A DNA stretch of 64,000 nucleotides, from assembly GCF_947487305.1 (NCBI RefSeq), contig NZ_CANKWH010000002.1:1-64000 (forward strand), given 5' to 3'. The position numbers and the translations under genes are program-made. The stretch comes from an uncultured Paracoccus sp. (GTDB taxonomy: Bacteria; Pseudomonadota; Alphaproteobacteria; Rhodobacterales; Rhodobacteraceae). The stretch's first letter is position 1. Every line of letters starts with the position of its first letter. Of this stretch, positions 49,760-60,105 are shown piece by piece. The notes below the pieces were generated by a model. The model saw only the letters and a list, made by a program, of their open reading frames with translations, was not told where the DNA came from and did not search any database.

Positions 49760-50881
49760 TTACCGGAACAGAACCAGCGAGCCCGGCGACCAGGCCACGC
49801 GGGTGCGGGTACCCACTTCCTGCACATCACGGCCAAAGACATTGCGCATCGAAATGCGCACCGGACGGGCCACGCCATCCTGGCGGGCCGAACCGTCAAG
49901 TCGCAGGTCATAATAGGTCATGTCGCCGTAATAGACCACTTCGTCGATGGTCGCCCCGGTCTCGCGCGCCTGGCTGTGCTTCTGACCCGGGCCGATCAGG
50001 GTCATGGTCTCGGGGCGGAAGCCGACCGTGGCACCCTTGTCTTCGGGATTGGCGCGGCTGATCTGACGCTTGGGCAGTTCGACCACGCCGAGCCCCGGCA
50101 CATCGACACGAGCGCCAGCCTCGGTCTCCTCGAGGATCGTCGCGGGCAGGAAGTTCATCACCCCGATGAAATCCGCCACCTTGCGGTCGGCGGGCCGGGC
50201 ATAAAGCGCCTCGGGCCCGTCCAGTTGCGCGATCTGTCCCTCGAACATCACCGCGATCCGGTCCGACATGACCAGCGCCTCTTCCTGGTCATGCGTGACC
50301 AGCACGAAGGTGATGCCGACCTGCCGCTGCAGCTTGATCAGTTCCACCTGCATCTGCTCGCGCATCTTGCGGTCCAGCGCCGACAGGGGCTCGTCCAGCA
50401 GCAGCACCTTGGGCTTCAGGATCAGGGCGCGGGCCAGCGCCACCCGCTGCCGCTGCCCGCCCGACAGCGCGTGCGCCGCGCGCTTGCCATAGCCCTTGAG
50501 GCCGACCATCTCGAGCGCCTCGTTGACCAGTTGCGCCTTCTCGTCCTTGCTGCGCGAGTCGCGGCGCAGGCCGAAGGCCACGTTCTCGGCCACGGTCAGA
50601 TGCGGAAAGATCGCATAGCTCTGGAACACCATATTGGTCGGCCGCTTGTTCGCGGGCACGTCCTCCATGTGCTTGCCGTCGATCAGCACGGCACCGCTGC
50701 TGATATCCTCGAACCCGGCGATGGTCCTGAGAAGCGTGGTCTTGCCGCAGCCCGAGGGGCCCAGCAGCGAGAAGAATTCACCCTCGCGAATGGTCAGGTC
50801 GATGCCGCGCAGCGCGTGATAATCGCCGTAATACTTGTGGACCTCGCGGCACTCGATCATCGGCATTCGGTCGTCGTTCAC
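49760..50881 (-). CDS. ABC transporter ATP-binding protein, spermidine/putrescine type
   Basis: This 373-aa protein has Walker A GPSGCGKT (residues 41-48), the signature [10 protein letters not shown], Walker B VLLLDEPLSALD and a C-terminal TOBE-like domain. It is of the PotA/PotG class, which energises polyamine uptake. It overlaps the permease gene by 4 bp. No binding-protein gene is present in the operon, so the exact substrate is uncertain. Confidence 0.92.
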   Translation of the reverse strand: MNDDRMPMIECREVHKYYGDYHALRGIDLTIREGEFFSLLGPSGCGKTTLLRTIAGFEDISSGAVLIDGKHMEDVPANKRPTNMVFQSYAIFPHLTVAENVAFGLRRDSRSKDEKAQLVNEALEMVGLKGYGKRAAHALSGGQRQRVALARALILKPKVLLLDEPLSALDRKMREQMQVELIKLQRQVGITFVLVTHDQEEALVMSDRIAVMFEGQIAQLDGPEALYARPADRKVADFIGVMNFLPATILEETEAGARVDVPGLGVVELPKRQISRANPEDKGATVGFRPETMTLIGPGQKHSQARETGATIDEVVYYGDMTYYDLRLDGSARQDGVARPVRISMRNVFGRDVQEVGTRTRVAWSPGSLVLFR

Positions 50882-51699
50882 AAGAATCCTCCGGTGTCGG
50901 AACTGCCGGTCCGGGCCAGACTGCGGCGGCGGAAATACTCGCCAAGCGCCAGCAGCACGATGGACAACGCCACCAGCACGGTGCCAAGCGCCATGATCAT
51001 CGGGACCAGTGCCGGGAAGCGCAGCTGGCTGAAGATATAGGTGGGCAGCGTCGGCTCGTTGCCCGCCAGGAAGAAGGCGATGATGAATTCATCAAGGCTG
51101 ATGGTGAAGGAAATCAGCAGCGCCGAGATGATGCCGGGCATGACCAGCGGCAGGGTGATCAGCCGGAAGGCGCCCCATTTCGTCTCGCCGAGATCATAGG
51201 CCGCCTCTTCCAGCGAGGGATCGAGGCTGGCGAAGGCGGTCGACAGGATGGCAATGGCATAGGGCATGCAGATCAGCGTGTGGCCAAGGATCACCGTCAG
51301 GATCGACAGCTCCACCCCCGCGCCCAGCAGCACGACCAGGAGCGACATCGAGACGATGATCTCGGGCAGCACCATGGGCAGCATGATGAAGCCCATGATC
51401 GGCCCCTTGCCGGGGAAGGTGAAGCGGGTCGAGGCGCGGGCGGCGAAGACGCCAAGGCAAGTGGCGAAGATGGCCGAAGAGACCGCGATGGTCAGCGAAT
51501 TCATCAGCGCTCGGCGCAGGGTCGCGTTCTCCCACATCTGGGCGAACCAGTCGGTGGTGAAGCCCTTCAGCGGAAAGGCGATGATCGTGCCCGAGTTGAA
51601 GGCGAACAGCGGCAGAAGAATGATCGGCGCATAGAGAAACAGCAGGTAGAGCATCGCATAGATGCGCAGCCCCCCGCCCTGCAGCGCCCCCGACCTCAT
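50878..51699 (-). CDS. ABC transporter permease (PotC-like)
   Basis: This 273-aa protein has about six membrane helices and the EAA loop EEAAYDLGETKWGAFRLITLPLV, which contacts the ATPase. IPL-like and LDEFIIAFFLAG segments place it in the PotC/YdcV class. It overlaps its neighbours by 4 bp on both sides. Confidence 0.9.
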   Translation of the reverse strand: MRSGALQGGGLRIYAMLYLLFLYAPIILLPLFAFNSGTIIAFPLKGFTTDWFAQMWENATLRRALMNSLTIAVSSAIFATCLGVFAARASTRFTFPGKGPIMGFIMLPMVLPEIIVSMSLLVVLLGAGVELSILTVILGHTLICMPYAIAILSTAFASLDPSLEEAAYDLGETKWGAFRLITLPLVMPGIISALLISFTISLDEFIIAFFLAGNEPTLPTYIFSQLRFPALVPMIMALGTVLVALSIVLLALGEYFRRRSLARTGSSDTGGFL

Positions 51700-52565
51700 T
51701 GCCGCACCTTGAGGAAGCGGCGGTTCAGGAACAGGAAGATGCCGCTGACGATGGCGACGATGATCATCGCGGTCACGGCCAGCGCCGACCCCAGCGGGCG
51801 GTTGTCCAGATCCAGCATCTGCACCTGTATCATGTTGGCGATCATCGGGATCTTGCCGCCGCCGATGACCGTCGGCGTGACATAATCCCCGATGGTCGGG
51901 ATGAAGACGATCAGCGTGGCGGCGATGACCCCGGGCATGGCCAGCGGCAGCGTCACCCGCCAGAAGGTCATGAACCGGCTTTCGCCCAGATCCCGCCCGG
52001 CCTCCAGAAGCGAGCGGTCGATCTTCTCCAGCGCGACAAAAATCGGCAGGATGGCGAAGGGCGCATAGGCATGGGCCAGCGTCAGCACGATCGAATTGAC
52101 GTTGTAGAGGATGAAGGTCAGCGGCTCGTCGATGATGCCAAGGCTGGTCAGGGTCGAGTTGATGACGCCGTTATAGCCGAGGATTACCTTCCACAGGAAC
52201 ACCCGGATCAGGTAACTGGTCCAGAACGGGATGGTGATCAGGAACAGCCACAGCGCCTTGCGCTCGGGCCGGACGACGAAGCTGACGTAATAGGCCACCG
52301 GAAAGGCCAGCACCACCGTCACCAGCGTCACCGTCATCGACACCCAGAGCGAGCGCAGCATCACCGAGCGCACGATGGGATCGCTCAGGACCTGCCGGTA
52401 ATTGTCCAGCGAGAACTCGCGGATCACCTCGAGATAGCCATCGGTCAGGAAGCTGTAGGCAAAGATGGTCAGCAAGGGCGCGGCCAGAACCAGCAGCGCG
52501 TAAAGGAATGGCGGCGCGATCAGGGTCGCGCCCTGCACCGCCTCGCTTCGTGGTCCCTTCGCCAT
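51696..52565 (-). CDS. ABC transporter permease (PotB-like)
   Basis: This 289-aa protein has about six membrane helices and the EAA loop LLEAGRDLGESRFMTFWRVTLPLAMPG. FIPTIGDYVTPTVIGGG is typical of PotB/PotH. It is the first gene of the three-gene transporter operon. An inverted repeat (CCTTTCC-N10-GGAAAGG, 52620-52643) lies 55-78 nt upstream of its start. Confidence 0.9.
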   Translation of the reverse strand: MAKGPRSEAVQGATLIAPPFLYALLVLAAPLLTIFAYSFLTDGYLEVIREFSLDNYRQVLSDPIVRSVMLRSLWVSMTVTLVTVVLAFPVAYYVSFVVRPERKALWLFLITIPFWTSYLIRVFLWKVILGYNGVINSTLTSLGIIDEPLTFILYNVNSIVLTLAHAYAPFAILPIFVALEKIDRSLLEAGRDLGESRFMTFWRVTLPLAMPGVIAATLIVFIPTIGDYVTPTVIGGGKIPMIANMIQVQMLDLDNRPLGSALAVTAMIIVAIVSGIFLFLNRRFLKVRQ

Positions 52566-52619
52566 CGGCTTTCCCTGTCACCCGTTCTGTCGGCGTCCCG
52601 GTTCTCCGGGTTTCCTAAT

Positions 52620-52643
52620 CCTTTCCACAAGATCGCGGAAAGG
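52620..52643. promoter_or_regulatory. Inverted repeat upstream of the polyamine-type transporter operon
   Basis: CCTTTCC-N10-GGAAAGG has perfect 7-bp arms in the 190-bp divergent region between the transporter operon and the glycosyltransferase gene. It could be an operator or an RNA hairpin. Confidence 0.4.
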
Positions 52644-52755
52644 GAAAGCTGTCTTTGCGTTCAGGCGGCAGGCCGGCGCGGGATGCGCTGGATGCGGGCG
52701 GTGGACCTGGCAGAGGCGCGTTGCCCGCGCGCCAAGGCCGCGCTATCACCCACCC

Positions 52756-53979
52756 ATGCGCATCCTGCTTGTCCACCAGAACTTCCCCGGCCAGTTCCTG
52801 CATCTCGCCCCGGCGCTTGCCGCGCGCGGGCACGAGGTTCTGGCCCTGACCGACGAGAAGAACAACCGCCCCAGCCCGGTGCGCACCATGCGCTATGCCA
52901 CGCCGGGCGAGGTGACGCTGAGTTCGCCCTTTGCCCGGACCTATGCCGAATATGCCGAACGCGGCTTCCTGACGGCGCGGGGCTGCCGGGCGATGCGCGA
53001 CCGCCACGGCTATACGCCCGATGTCATCTTCGGCCATTCCGGCTGGGGCGAGACGCTGTTCCTGCGCGAGATCTGGCCCGAGGCGAAGCTGCTGGTCTAT
53101 GCCGAGCTCCTCTACCGCACGCGCGGTCATGACGTGGGCTTTGACCCCGAGGTCAGCCCCGGCACGGACGAGGGGCGGTTCATGACCATCGCCCGCTCGG
53201 CCCATCTGATCCAGGGGCTGGTGCAGGCCGATGCCGCGATCTCGCCGACGCGCTACCAGGCCGACAGCTTCCCGCCGGAATTGCGATCCAAGATCACCGT
53301 CATCCATGACGGCATCGACACCGGCACTGTCCGCCCCGATCCGGGCGCGACCCTGACTCTGCCGAATGGGCAGGTTCTGCGCGCGGGCGACGAGGTGCTG
53401 AGCTTCGTCAACCGCTCGCTGGAGCCCTATCGCGGCTTCCACGTCTTCATGCGCGCCCTGCCCGAGGTGCTGGCGGCACGCTCCAATGCGCAGGTGGTGC
53501 TGGTCGGCGGCGATGGCGTCAGCTATGGGTCCAAGCCCAAGGATGCCGACAGTTGGAAAGCCAAGATGCTGGCCGAGGTCGGCGAGAGGCTGGACCTCAG
53601 CCGCGTGCATTTCCTAGGCCGTGTGCCTTACGACCAGTATCTGTCCCTGCTGCAGGTGGCGCGGGTGCATTGCTACCTGACATATCCCTTCGTGCTCAGC
53701 TGGTCGCTGACCGAGGCGATGGCGGCGGGGGCCTCTGTCGTCGCCTCGGATACCGAGCCGGTGCGCGAACTGATCCGCGACGGCGAGAACGGTCGGCTGT
53801 TCCCCTTCTTCGATCGCGAGGCCCTGACCGCCGCCCTGATCCGCGGCCTTCAGGGCGATCCCGAGGCGGCGCGGCTGACGGCGGCGGCGCGGCAGACCAT
53901 TCTGGACGGCTATGACCTGAACACCCAAAGCCTGCCCCGGCTGATCGAATGGGTGGAAAGCTTCGGGCCAAGGGTGTAA
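52756..53979 (+). CDS. Glycosyltransferase family 4 protein
   Basis: This 407-aa protein starts [28 protein letters not shown], the GT-B N-terminal domain. The C-terminal domain has [18 protein letters not shown] and the nucleotide-sugar site [26 protein letters not shown]. It is a retaining glycosyltransferase; the donor and acceptor are unknown. No clear ribosome binding site is present (the ATG follows a CACCCACCC run). It lies 29 bp before cysS. Confidence 0.9.
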   Translation: MRILLVHQNFPGQFLHLAPALAARGHEVLALTDEKNNRPSPVRTMRYATPGEVTLSSPFARTYAEYAERGFLTARGCRAMRDRHGYTPDVIFGHSGWGETLFLREIWPEAKLLVYAELLYRTRGHDVGFDPEVSPGTDEGRFMTIARSAHLIQGLVQADAAISPTRYQADSFPPELRSKITVIHDGIDTGTVRPDPGATLTLPNGQVLRAGDEVLSFVNRSLEPYRGFHVFMRALPEVLAARSNAQVVLVGGDGVSYGSKPKDADSWKAKMLAEVGERLDLSRVHFLGRVPYDQYLSLLQVARVHCYLTYPFVLSWSLTEAMAAGASVVASDTEPVRELIRDGENGRLFPFFDREALTAALIRGLQGDPEAARLTAAARQTILDGYDLNTQSLPRLIEWVESFGPRV

Positions 53980-54008
53980 TCGGGCGTCTCAATTCCAAGA
54001 GGCGCATC

Positions 54009-55418
54009 ATGGCCCAGATCCGGCTGACGAATACCAAGACGCGGAAGAAAGAGGATTTCCGCCCCATCGACCCGTCGAATGTCCGGCTCTATCTCTGCGG
54101 CCCGACGGTCTATGACCGCGCCCATCTGGGCAATGCCCGCCCGGTTCTGGTCTTTGACGTGCTGGTCAGCCTCCTGCGCCATGTCTATGGCGCGGATCAC
54201 GTCACCTATGTGCGCAACTTCACCGACGTGGATGACAAGATCAACGCCGAGGCGCAGCGCCGCAAGGGGCTGGGCAGTCCACTGTCGCTGGAAGAGCTGA
54301 TCACCGAACGCACCGACGAGACCATCGGCTGGTATCATGCCGACATGGACGCGCTTGGCGCCGCCCGCCCCGATCACGAGCCGCGCGCGACCGGCTATAT
54401 CGCCCAGATGATCGCCATGATCGAGACGCTGATCGAGAACGGCAATGCCTATGCCAAGGAGGGCCATGTGCTGTTCCGGGTCCGCAGCTACCCGGATTAC
54501 GGCAAGCTGTCGGGCCGCTCGGTCGATGACATGATCGCGGGTGCAAGGGTTGAGGTCGCGCCGTTCAAGGAAGACCCGATGGATTTCGTCCTCTGGAAGC
54601 CGTCGGATGCCGACCTGCCGGGCTGGGACAGCCCCTGGGGTCGCGGGCGGCCGGGCTGGCATATCGAATGCTCGGCCATGTCCGAGGATCTGCTGGGCGA
54701 TCATTTCGACATCCATGGCGGCGGCATCGACCTGCAGTTTCCCCATCACGAGAACGAGGTGGCGCAAAGCTGCTGCGCCAATCCCCATGCGGGTTTCGCC
54801 AATGTCTGGCTGCATAACGAGATGCTGCAGGTCGAGGGCAAGAAGATGTCCAAGTCCCTGGGCAATTTCTTCACCGTCCGCGACCTCTTGGAAAAGGGCA
54901 TTCCGGGCGAGGTGATCCGCTTCGTCATGCTGTCGACGCATTACCGCAAGCCGATGGACTGGACCGAGGCCAAGCGCGAGGAGGCCGAGGCAACGCTGCG
55001 CAAATGGCGCGGGCTGGTGGCGGGTGTGACGCCTGCGGCCAGCCCTGCCCCCGCCGTCATCGACGCGCTGTCGGATGACCTGAACACGGCGGGCGCCATC
55101 GCGGCGCTGCATGATCTGGCCGGTCAGGGCGATGCGGCGGGGCTTCTGGCCTCGGCGCGGATGTTGGGGCTGCTGACCGACGAGTTGGCGGACTGGGCCG
55201 AAGCGGGCGACGAGGCCGGCGCGCTGATCGAGGCGCTGCTGGTCGCCCGCTCGGACGCGCGCATGGCCCGCGACTTCGCCCGCGCCGATGCCATCCGCGA
55301 CGGCTTCGCCGCCGCCGGGGTCGAGGTCAAGGACACGGCGGGGGGCGCGGAATGGGCGCTGGCCACCGGGTTCGATGCGGCCCGGCTGAAGGCGCTGGCG
55401 GGCGAGGTCCTGTCTTGA
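54009..55418 (+). CDS. cysS: Cysteine--tRNA ligase
   Basis: This 469-aa class I synthetase has C30 (zinc ligand), the HIGH-type motif HLGN at residues 39-42, C221 and H246/E250 zinc ligands, and KMSKS at residues 279-283. It charges tRNA-Cys. AAGAGGCG precedes the ATG at 54009. The next gene overlaps its stop by 4 bp (TTGA). Confidence 0.97.
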   Translation: MAQIRLTNTKTRKKEDFRPIDPSNVRLYLCGPTVYDRAHLGNARPVLVFDVLVSLLRHVYGADHVTYVRNFTDVDDKINAEAQRRKGLGSPLSLEELITERTDETIGWYHADMDALGAARPDHEPRATGYIAQMIAMIETLIENGNAYAKEGHVLFRVRSYPDYGKLSGRSVDDMIAGARVEVAPFKEDPMDFVLWKPSDADLPGWDSPWGRGRPGWHIECSAMSEDLLGDHFDIHGGGIDLQFPHHENEVAQSCCANPHAGFANVWLHNEMLQVEGKKMSKSLGNFFTVRDLLEKGIPGEVIRFVMLSTHYRKPMDWTEAKREEAEATLRKWRGLVAGVTPAASPAPAVIDALSDDLNTAGAIAALHDLAGQGDAAGLLASARMLGLLTDELADWAEAGDEAGALIEALLVARSDARMARDFARADAIRDGFAAAGVEVKDTAGGAEWALATGFDAARLKALAGEVLS

Positions 55419-56179
55419 CGCTGGACGCCTGCGCCGGGACGCTGCAAGCGCAGGACCCCGACCGTTTCGGCGCGGTGCTGACCGCCGCGCCGGCGGATCG
55501 GCCGAAGCTGCTGACCCTCTACGCGCTGAACCTCGAACTGGCCCGCGCCCCCTTTCAGTCGGCCGAACCGATGTTGGCCGAGATGCGGTTGCAATGGTGG
55601 ATCGACCGGCTGGCCGAGATGGGCCGGGGCGTCGCCCCGCCGCTGCATGACGTGCTGACCCCGCTCTGGGAGGCCTGGGGCGAGACGGCGGGCGATCTGC
55701 TGCCCTTGGCCGAGGCGCGGAGGCGCGACTGTGCGCGTGATCCCTTCGCCAATGCCGACGAGGTGCTGGCCTATGTCGATGCGACGGCAGGCGGGCTGAT
55801 GTGGGCGGCGGCACATGCGATAGGCGCGCCCGAAACGGCGCGGGCGGTGGTGGCCGATCAGGGGCGCGGGGCGGGCCTCGCCGCATGGCTGCGCGCGCTG
55901 CCGCAACTGCAATCGCTGCGCTTGGGATTTGAAACCGAGAGCCCGGACACCGTGGCGCAACTGGCCGAGGCCGGGCGTGCAGCTTTGCGGCGCGCGGCCA
56001 AGGGGCGCCGGGCAGTGCCGCGACGGGCGGCGGCGGCGCTGTTCGCCGGGCCGGGGGCTGCGCGTTTCCTGCGCGAGATGGCGCAGGGCGCGGATCGCCC
56101 CCCCGCCGAGATCACCCCCTTCCAGCGCCGCGCGGCGCTGGCCTGGCTGGCGCTGACCGGGCGCTGGTGGGGGGCCTAA
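55415..56179 (+). CDS. Squalene/phytoene-synthase-family protein (NDUFAF6-like)
   Basis: This protein of about 254 aa appears to start at a TTG overlapping the cysS stop; the start is uncertain. [27 protein letters not shown] and [16 protein letters not shown] match the phytoene/squalene synthase fold, but the first Asp-rich motif (DxxxD) of active synthases is not evident. The RLQWW element is typical of NDUFAF6-like proteins, which help assemble complex I. Carotenoid synthesis genes are absent nearby. Its stop overlaps the convergent yejF by 4 bp. Confidence 0.75.
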   Translation: MTLDACAGTLQAQDPDRFGAVLTAAPADRPKLLTLYALNLELARAPFQSAEPMLAEMRLQWWIDRLAEMGRGVAPPLHDVLTPLWEAWGETAGDLLPLAEARRRDCARDPFANADEVLAYVDATAGGLMWAAAHAIGAPETARAVVADQGRGAGLAAWLRALPQLQSLRLGFETESPDTVAQLAEAGRAALRRAAKGRRAVPRRAAAALFAGPGAARFLREMAQGADRPPAEITPFQRRAALAWLALTGRWWGA

Positions 56180-57804
56180 CCCGCCGCCGTCATCCCGCCC
56201 GGATTCAGCGCGGCCTGCATCAGCTGCCGGGTATAGTCGCTTTTCGGATCGTCGAAGACCGCATCGGTCGTGCCCTGCTCGACCACCTCGCCCGCGCGCA
56301 TCACCATGATCTGATGCGACATGGCGCGCACCACGCGCAGGTCGTGGCTGATGAACAGAAACGCCAGCCCGTATTTCTGCTGCAGCCCGCGCAGCAGCTG
56401 GACGATCTGCACCTGCACGGTCATGTCGAGCGCGCTGGTGGGCTCGTCCAGAACCACCACCTTGGGGCGCAGGATCATGGCGCGGGCGATGGCGATGCGC
56501 TGGCGCTGCCCGCCCGAGAACTCGTGCGGATAGCGGTGCATCATCGCCGGGTCCAGCCCGACTTCGGCCATGATCTCCTGCACCATCTGGCGGCGGTCAC
56601 GCCCCGGCTCGACCCCGTGGACGCCCAGACCCTCGGCGATGATCTGCTCGACCGTCATCCGGGGCGACAGGCTGCCATAGGGGTCCTGGAACACGATCTG
56701 CATGTCGCGCCTGAGCTTGCGCAGCCGCTTGGCCGGCCAGCTGGAAATATCCTGCCCCATGAAGACGATCGGGCCGTCACTGTCGATCAGCCGCATGATC
56801 GCCAGCGCCAGCGTGGTCTTGCCCGAACCGGATTCGCCCACGATCCCCAGCGTCTCGCCCTGTCGCACCGACAGGGTCGCGCCGTTCACCGCCTTCACAT
56901 GCCCGACGACCCGGCGCAGGAAACCGCGCTTGATCGGGAACCAGACCTTGAGGTCCTTCGTCGCCACGATCTCCTCGGCCCCCTCGGGCACCGGCTCGGC
57001 CCGGCCCTGCGGCTCGGCGGCCAGAAGTTTCCGGGTATAGTCGTGCTGCGGATTGGCAAATATCTCCTCGACCGGACCCTGTTCTACGATCAAGCCGTCC
57101 TTCATCACGCAAACCCGGTCGGCGATGCGGCGGACGATGCCGAGGTCGTGGCTGATGAACAGCATCGACAGGCCCTCGTCCCGCTTCAGTTCAGCCAGCA
57201 GGTCGAGGATCTGGGCCTGAATGGTCACGTCGAGCGCGGTGGTCGGCTCGTCGGCGATCAGGAGTTCGGGACCATTGGCCAGCGCCATGGCGATCATCAC
57301 CCGCTGGCGCTGTCCACCCGACAATTGATGCGGATAATCGGCAAGGCGTGACTCGGGTTCCCGAATGCCGACTTTGGTCAACAGATCGACGATCCGCGCC
57401 CGCGCTGCCTTGCCGCTGAGGCCCTGATGCAGGGCCAGGCTTTCGCCCAGCTGCTTCTCGATCGTGTGCAACGGGTTCAGCGAGGTCATCGGCTCCTGAA
57501 AGATGAAGCTGATGTCATTGCCCCTGATCTCGCGCAGCAGCTTGTCATCGGCGCCGACCATCTCGCGCCCGTCATATTTGACCGAGCCCTCGACCTGCGC
57601 CGCATCGCCCAGCAGCCGCACCGTCGAGAGCGCCGTGACCGACTTGCCCGAGCCGCTTTCACCGACCAGCGCCACCGTCTCGCCGCGGCCGATCTGGAAG
57701 CTGACGCCCTTGACGGCAGGATGCACCCTGCCCTCGCTGCGAAAGCCAATCTTCAGGTCGCGGACATCCAGAACCGGCGCGGGTGCCGTCTCGCCAAGGC
57801 TCAT
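56176..57804 (-). CDS. yejF: Peptide/microcin C ABC transporter, double ATPase YejF-type
   Basis: This 542-aa protein fuses two ABC ATPase domains. The first has GESGSGKS near residue 53 and [15 protein letters not shown]; the second has GESGSGKT and [15 protein letters not shown]. YejF powers uptake of oligopeptides and microcin C with YejB and YejE. Its start overlaps the yejE stop by 4 bp. Confidence 0.93.
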   Translation of the reverse strand: MSLGETAPAPVLDVRDLKIGFRSEGRVHPAVKGVSFQIGRGETVALVGESGSGKSVTALSTVRLLGDAAQVEGSVKYDGREMVGADDKLLREIRGNDISFIFQEPMTSLNPLHTIEKQLGESLALHQGLSGKAARARIVDLLTKVGIREPESRLADYPHQLSGGQRQRVMIAMALANGPELLIADEPTTALDVTIQAQILDLLAELKRDEGLSMLFISHDLGIVRRIADRVCVMKDGLIVEQGPVEEIFANPQHDYTRKLLAAEPQGRAEPVPEGAEEIVATKDLKVWFPIKRGFLRRVVGHVKAVNGATLSVRQGETLGIVGESGSGKTTLALAIMRLIDSDGPIVFMGQDISSWPAKRLRKLRRDMQIVFQDPYGSLSPRMTVEQIIAEGLGVHGVEPGRDRRQMVQEIMAEVGLDPAMMHRYPHEFSGGQRQRIAIARAMILRPKVVVLDEPTSALDMTVQVQIVQLLRGLQQKYGLAFLFISHDLRVVRAMSHQIMVMRAGEVVEQGTTDAVFDDPKSDYTRQLMQAALNPGGMTAAG

Positions 57805-58904
57805 TTGAAGGTCTTTCGCGGGTCGAAGGCGTCACGGATGCCCTCGAAGATGAAGACCAGAAGCGACAGCATGATGGCAAAGGTGAAGAAGGCGGTGAAG
57901 GCAAGCCAGGGCGCTTGCAGGTTCTGCTTGGCCTGCAGCGCCAGCTCCCCCAGCGAGGGGGCCGAGGCCGGCAATCCGTAGCCGAGGTAATCCAGCGCCG
58001 CCAGCCCACTGATCGCGCCGGTAACGACGAAGGGCAGCATGGTCAGCGTGGCGACCATGGCGTTGGGCAGCATGTGGCGGAACATGATGGTGCGGTCCGA
58101 GACCCCCAGCGCGCGGGCGGCGCGGACATATTCAAGGTTCCGCGCGCGCAGGAACTCGGCGCGCACGACGCCCACCAGCGCCGGCCAGCCAAAGAGAATG
58201 GTGACGACGACCAGAAGCCAGAAACTTCGCCCGAGGATCGCGAAGAGGATGATGATGACGTAAAGCGAGGGCGTGTATTGCCAGATCTCCATCAGCCGCT
58301 GGAAGATGATGTCGATGCGCCCGCCGAAATAGCCCTGCACTGCGCCCGCCGTCACGCCGATGACACTGCTGACCACGGTGACGATCAGCGCGAACATGAT
58401 CGAGGTGCGGAAGCCGTAGATGACACGGGCCAGCACGTCGCGGGCGGTGTCATCGGTGCCCAGCCAATGCGCGGCATCGGGCGCGCTTGGTGCGGTGCCG
58501 ACATTGTTGATGGTCTTGTAGTGATAGGGGATCACCGGCCAGATCATCCAGCCCTGCTCGGCCTTCGGCACGTCGCTGGTGCCGGCATCGACCGCCTCGA
58601 TCAGCCCCTCGGGATCGTCCCAGCATTCCTCGCGCCCGCCGGTCTTGATCAGGCATTGCACCGCCTCGTCCCGATAGATCGCCTCGGTGCCGAAATCGCC
58701 GCCGAAGGCGGTCTCGGGATAGAACTTATAGGCCGGAAAATACAGCTCGCCGCGATAGCTGAGCAGGATCGGTTTGTCATTGGCCACGACCTCGGCCAGC
58801 ATCGCGATGACGAAAAGCACCGAGAAGATCACCAGCGACCAGAAGGCGCGGCCATTGCGGCGGAAGTTGCGCCAGCGGCGGCGGTTCAGTTCCGTCATCG
58901 CCAT
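57801..58904 (-). CDS. yejE: ABC transporter permease YejE-type
   Basis: This 367-aa protein starts [25 protein letters not shown] periplasmic segment with CLIKTGGREECWDD follows the first helix, and a DppC-type permease domain lies at the C-terminus (ARAALGVSDRTIMFRHMLPNAMVATLT). The Cys pair in the periplasmic segment is a YejE feature. Its ATG overlaps the yejB stop (TGATG). Confidence 0.93.
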   Translation of the reverse strand: MAMTELNRRRWRNFRRNGRAFWSLVIFSVLFVIAMLAEVVANDKPILLSYRGELYFPAYKFYPETAFGGDFGTEAIYRDEAVQCLIKTGGREECWDDPEGLIEAVDAGTSDVPKAEQGWMIWPVIPYHYKTINNVGTAPSAPDAAHWLGTDDTARDVLARVIYGFRTSIMFALIVTVVSSVIGVTAGAVQGYFGGRIDIIFQRLMEIWQYTPSLYVIIILFAILGRSFWLLVVVTILFGWPALVGVVRAEFLRARNLEYVRAARALGVSDRTIMFRHMLPNAMVATLTMLPFVVTGAISGLAALDYLGYGLPASAPSLGELALQAKQNLQAPWLAFTAFFTFAIMLSLLVFIFEGIRDAFDPRKTFK

Positions 58905-59980
58905 CAGCCGGCCCTCCGCTCGAAATCGATGCGGGGGTCGACAAAGACATACATCAGGTCAGACAGGATGCCCGTCAGCAATCCGATCAGGCCGAAGACA
59001 TAGAGCGTGGCGAAGATCACTGGGTAGTCACGCTGCACCGCCGCCTCGAAGCCGAGACGCCCGAGGCCGTCGAGCGAGAAGATCGTCTCGATCAGGATCG
59101 AGCTGCCGAAGAACACGCCCAGAAACAGCGCCGGGAAACCCGCAATGACGATCAGCATGGCATTGCGGAAGACATGGCCATAGAGCACCCGCCGCTCGGT
59201 CAGCCCCTTGGCGCGGGCGGTCATCACATATTGCTTGTTGATCTCGTCGAGAAAGCTGTTCTTCGTGAGCAGCGTCAGCGTGGCAAAGCCCGAGATCGAC
59301 ATGGCCACCACCGGCAGCGTGATGTGCCAGAGATAGTCCTTGATCTGCCCCCAGCTCGACAGCGCATAGAAATTGTCGCTGACCAGACCGCGCAGGGGGA
59401 AGATCTTCCAGTAGCTGCCGCCGGCGAAAAGGACCATCAAGAGCACGGCGAAAAGGAAAGCCGGGATCGCGTAGCCCATGATGATCAGGCCCGAGGTCCA
59501 GGTGTCAAAGGGCGTGCCGTCGCGCACCGCCTTGCGGATGCCAAGCGGGATCGAGATCAGATAGGCCAAGAGCGTGGTCCAGAGCCCCAGCGTGATCGAG
59601 ACCGGCATCTTCTCCTTAACCAGGTCTATGACGCTGATCGAGCGGAACCAGCTTTCGCCGAAATCGAAGGTCAGGTAATCGCCCATCATCGACAGGAAAC
59701 GCTGCAAGGGCGGCTTGTCGAAGCCGAATTCCTTTTCCAGCTGGGCCACGAATTCCGGCGGCAGGCCCCGTGCGCCCGCATATTCGCCCGCCGCAGCCCC
59801 GGCGGAATCGCCGCCCGCGCCCGCGATGTTGCGGAACACGTCGCCCTCGCCCTGCAGCCGCGCGGCGATCTGTTCGATCGGGCCGCCGGGGACGAACTGG
59901 GTCAGCGCGAAATTGATGATCATGATCCCGATCATCGTCGGAATGATCAGCAGCAGCCGCCGCAGAATATAGGCACCCAT
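58904..59980 (-). CDS. yejB: ABC transporter permease YejB-type
   Basis: This 358-aa protein starts [20 protein letters not shown] at 59980 with GGGCAGGAC upstream. A long periplasmic loop follows the first helix, then five further helices with the EAA-like loop [21 protein letters not shown]. It pairs with YejE. It is separated from yejA by 125 bp that include a strong stem-loop. Confidence 0.93.
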   Translation of the reverse strand: MGAYILRRLLLIIPTMIGIMIINFALTQFVPGGPIEQIAARLQGEGDVFRNIAGAGGDSAGAAAGEYAGARGLPPEFVAQLEKEFGFDKPPLQRFLSMMGDYLTFDFGESWFRSISVIDLVKEKMPVSITLGLWTTLLAYLISIPLGIRKAVRDGTPFDTWTSGLIIMGYAIPAFLFAVLLMVLFAGGSYWKIFPLRGLVSDNFYALSSWGQIKDYLWHITLPVVAMSISGFATLTLLTKNSFLDEINKQYVMTARAKGLTERRVLYGHVFRNAMLIVIAGFPALFLGVFFGSSILIETIFSLDGLGRLGFEAAVQRDYPVIFATLYVFGLIGLLTGILSDLMYVFVDPRIDFERRAG

Positions 59981-60052
59981 CTGTCCTGCCCTTCGCCTGG
60001 CCACCTTCGGCCGCCGGGCCTTTGCGGCCCTGTTCGAATTTCACGCCTTGTC

Positions 60053-60085
60053 GGCAATCCGCACCCGGAAATCAAGCGGATTGCC
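60053..60085 (-). other. Stem-loop between yejA and yejB
   Basis: GGCAATCCGC (60053-60062) and GCGGATTGCC (60076-60085) are perfect 10-bp inverted arms with a 13-base loop. There is no T-run, so it is not a full intrinsic terminator. Its place after a binding-protein gene suggests mRNA 3'-end protection or partial attenuation. Confidence 0.65.
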
Positions 60086-60105
60086 CGGTTTCGACCTGCC
60101 AAGGC

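Noticed and set aside
53910..55886. 658-aa minus-strand open frame opposite cysS
   Set aside because: Antisense shadow; the plus-strand cysS motifs are complete.
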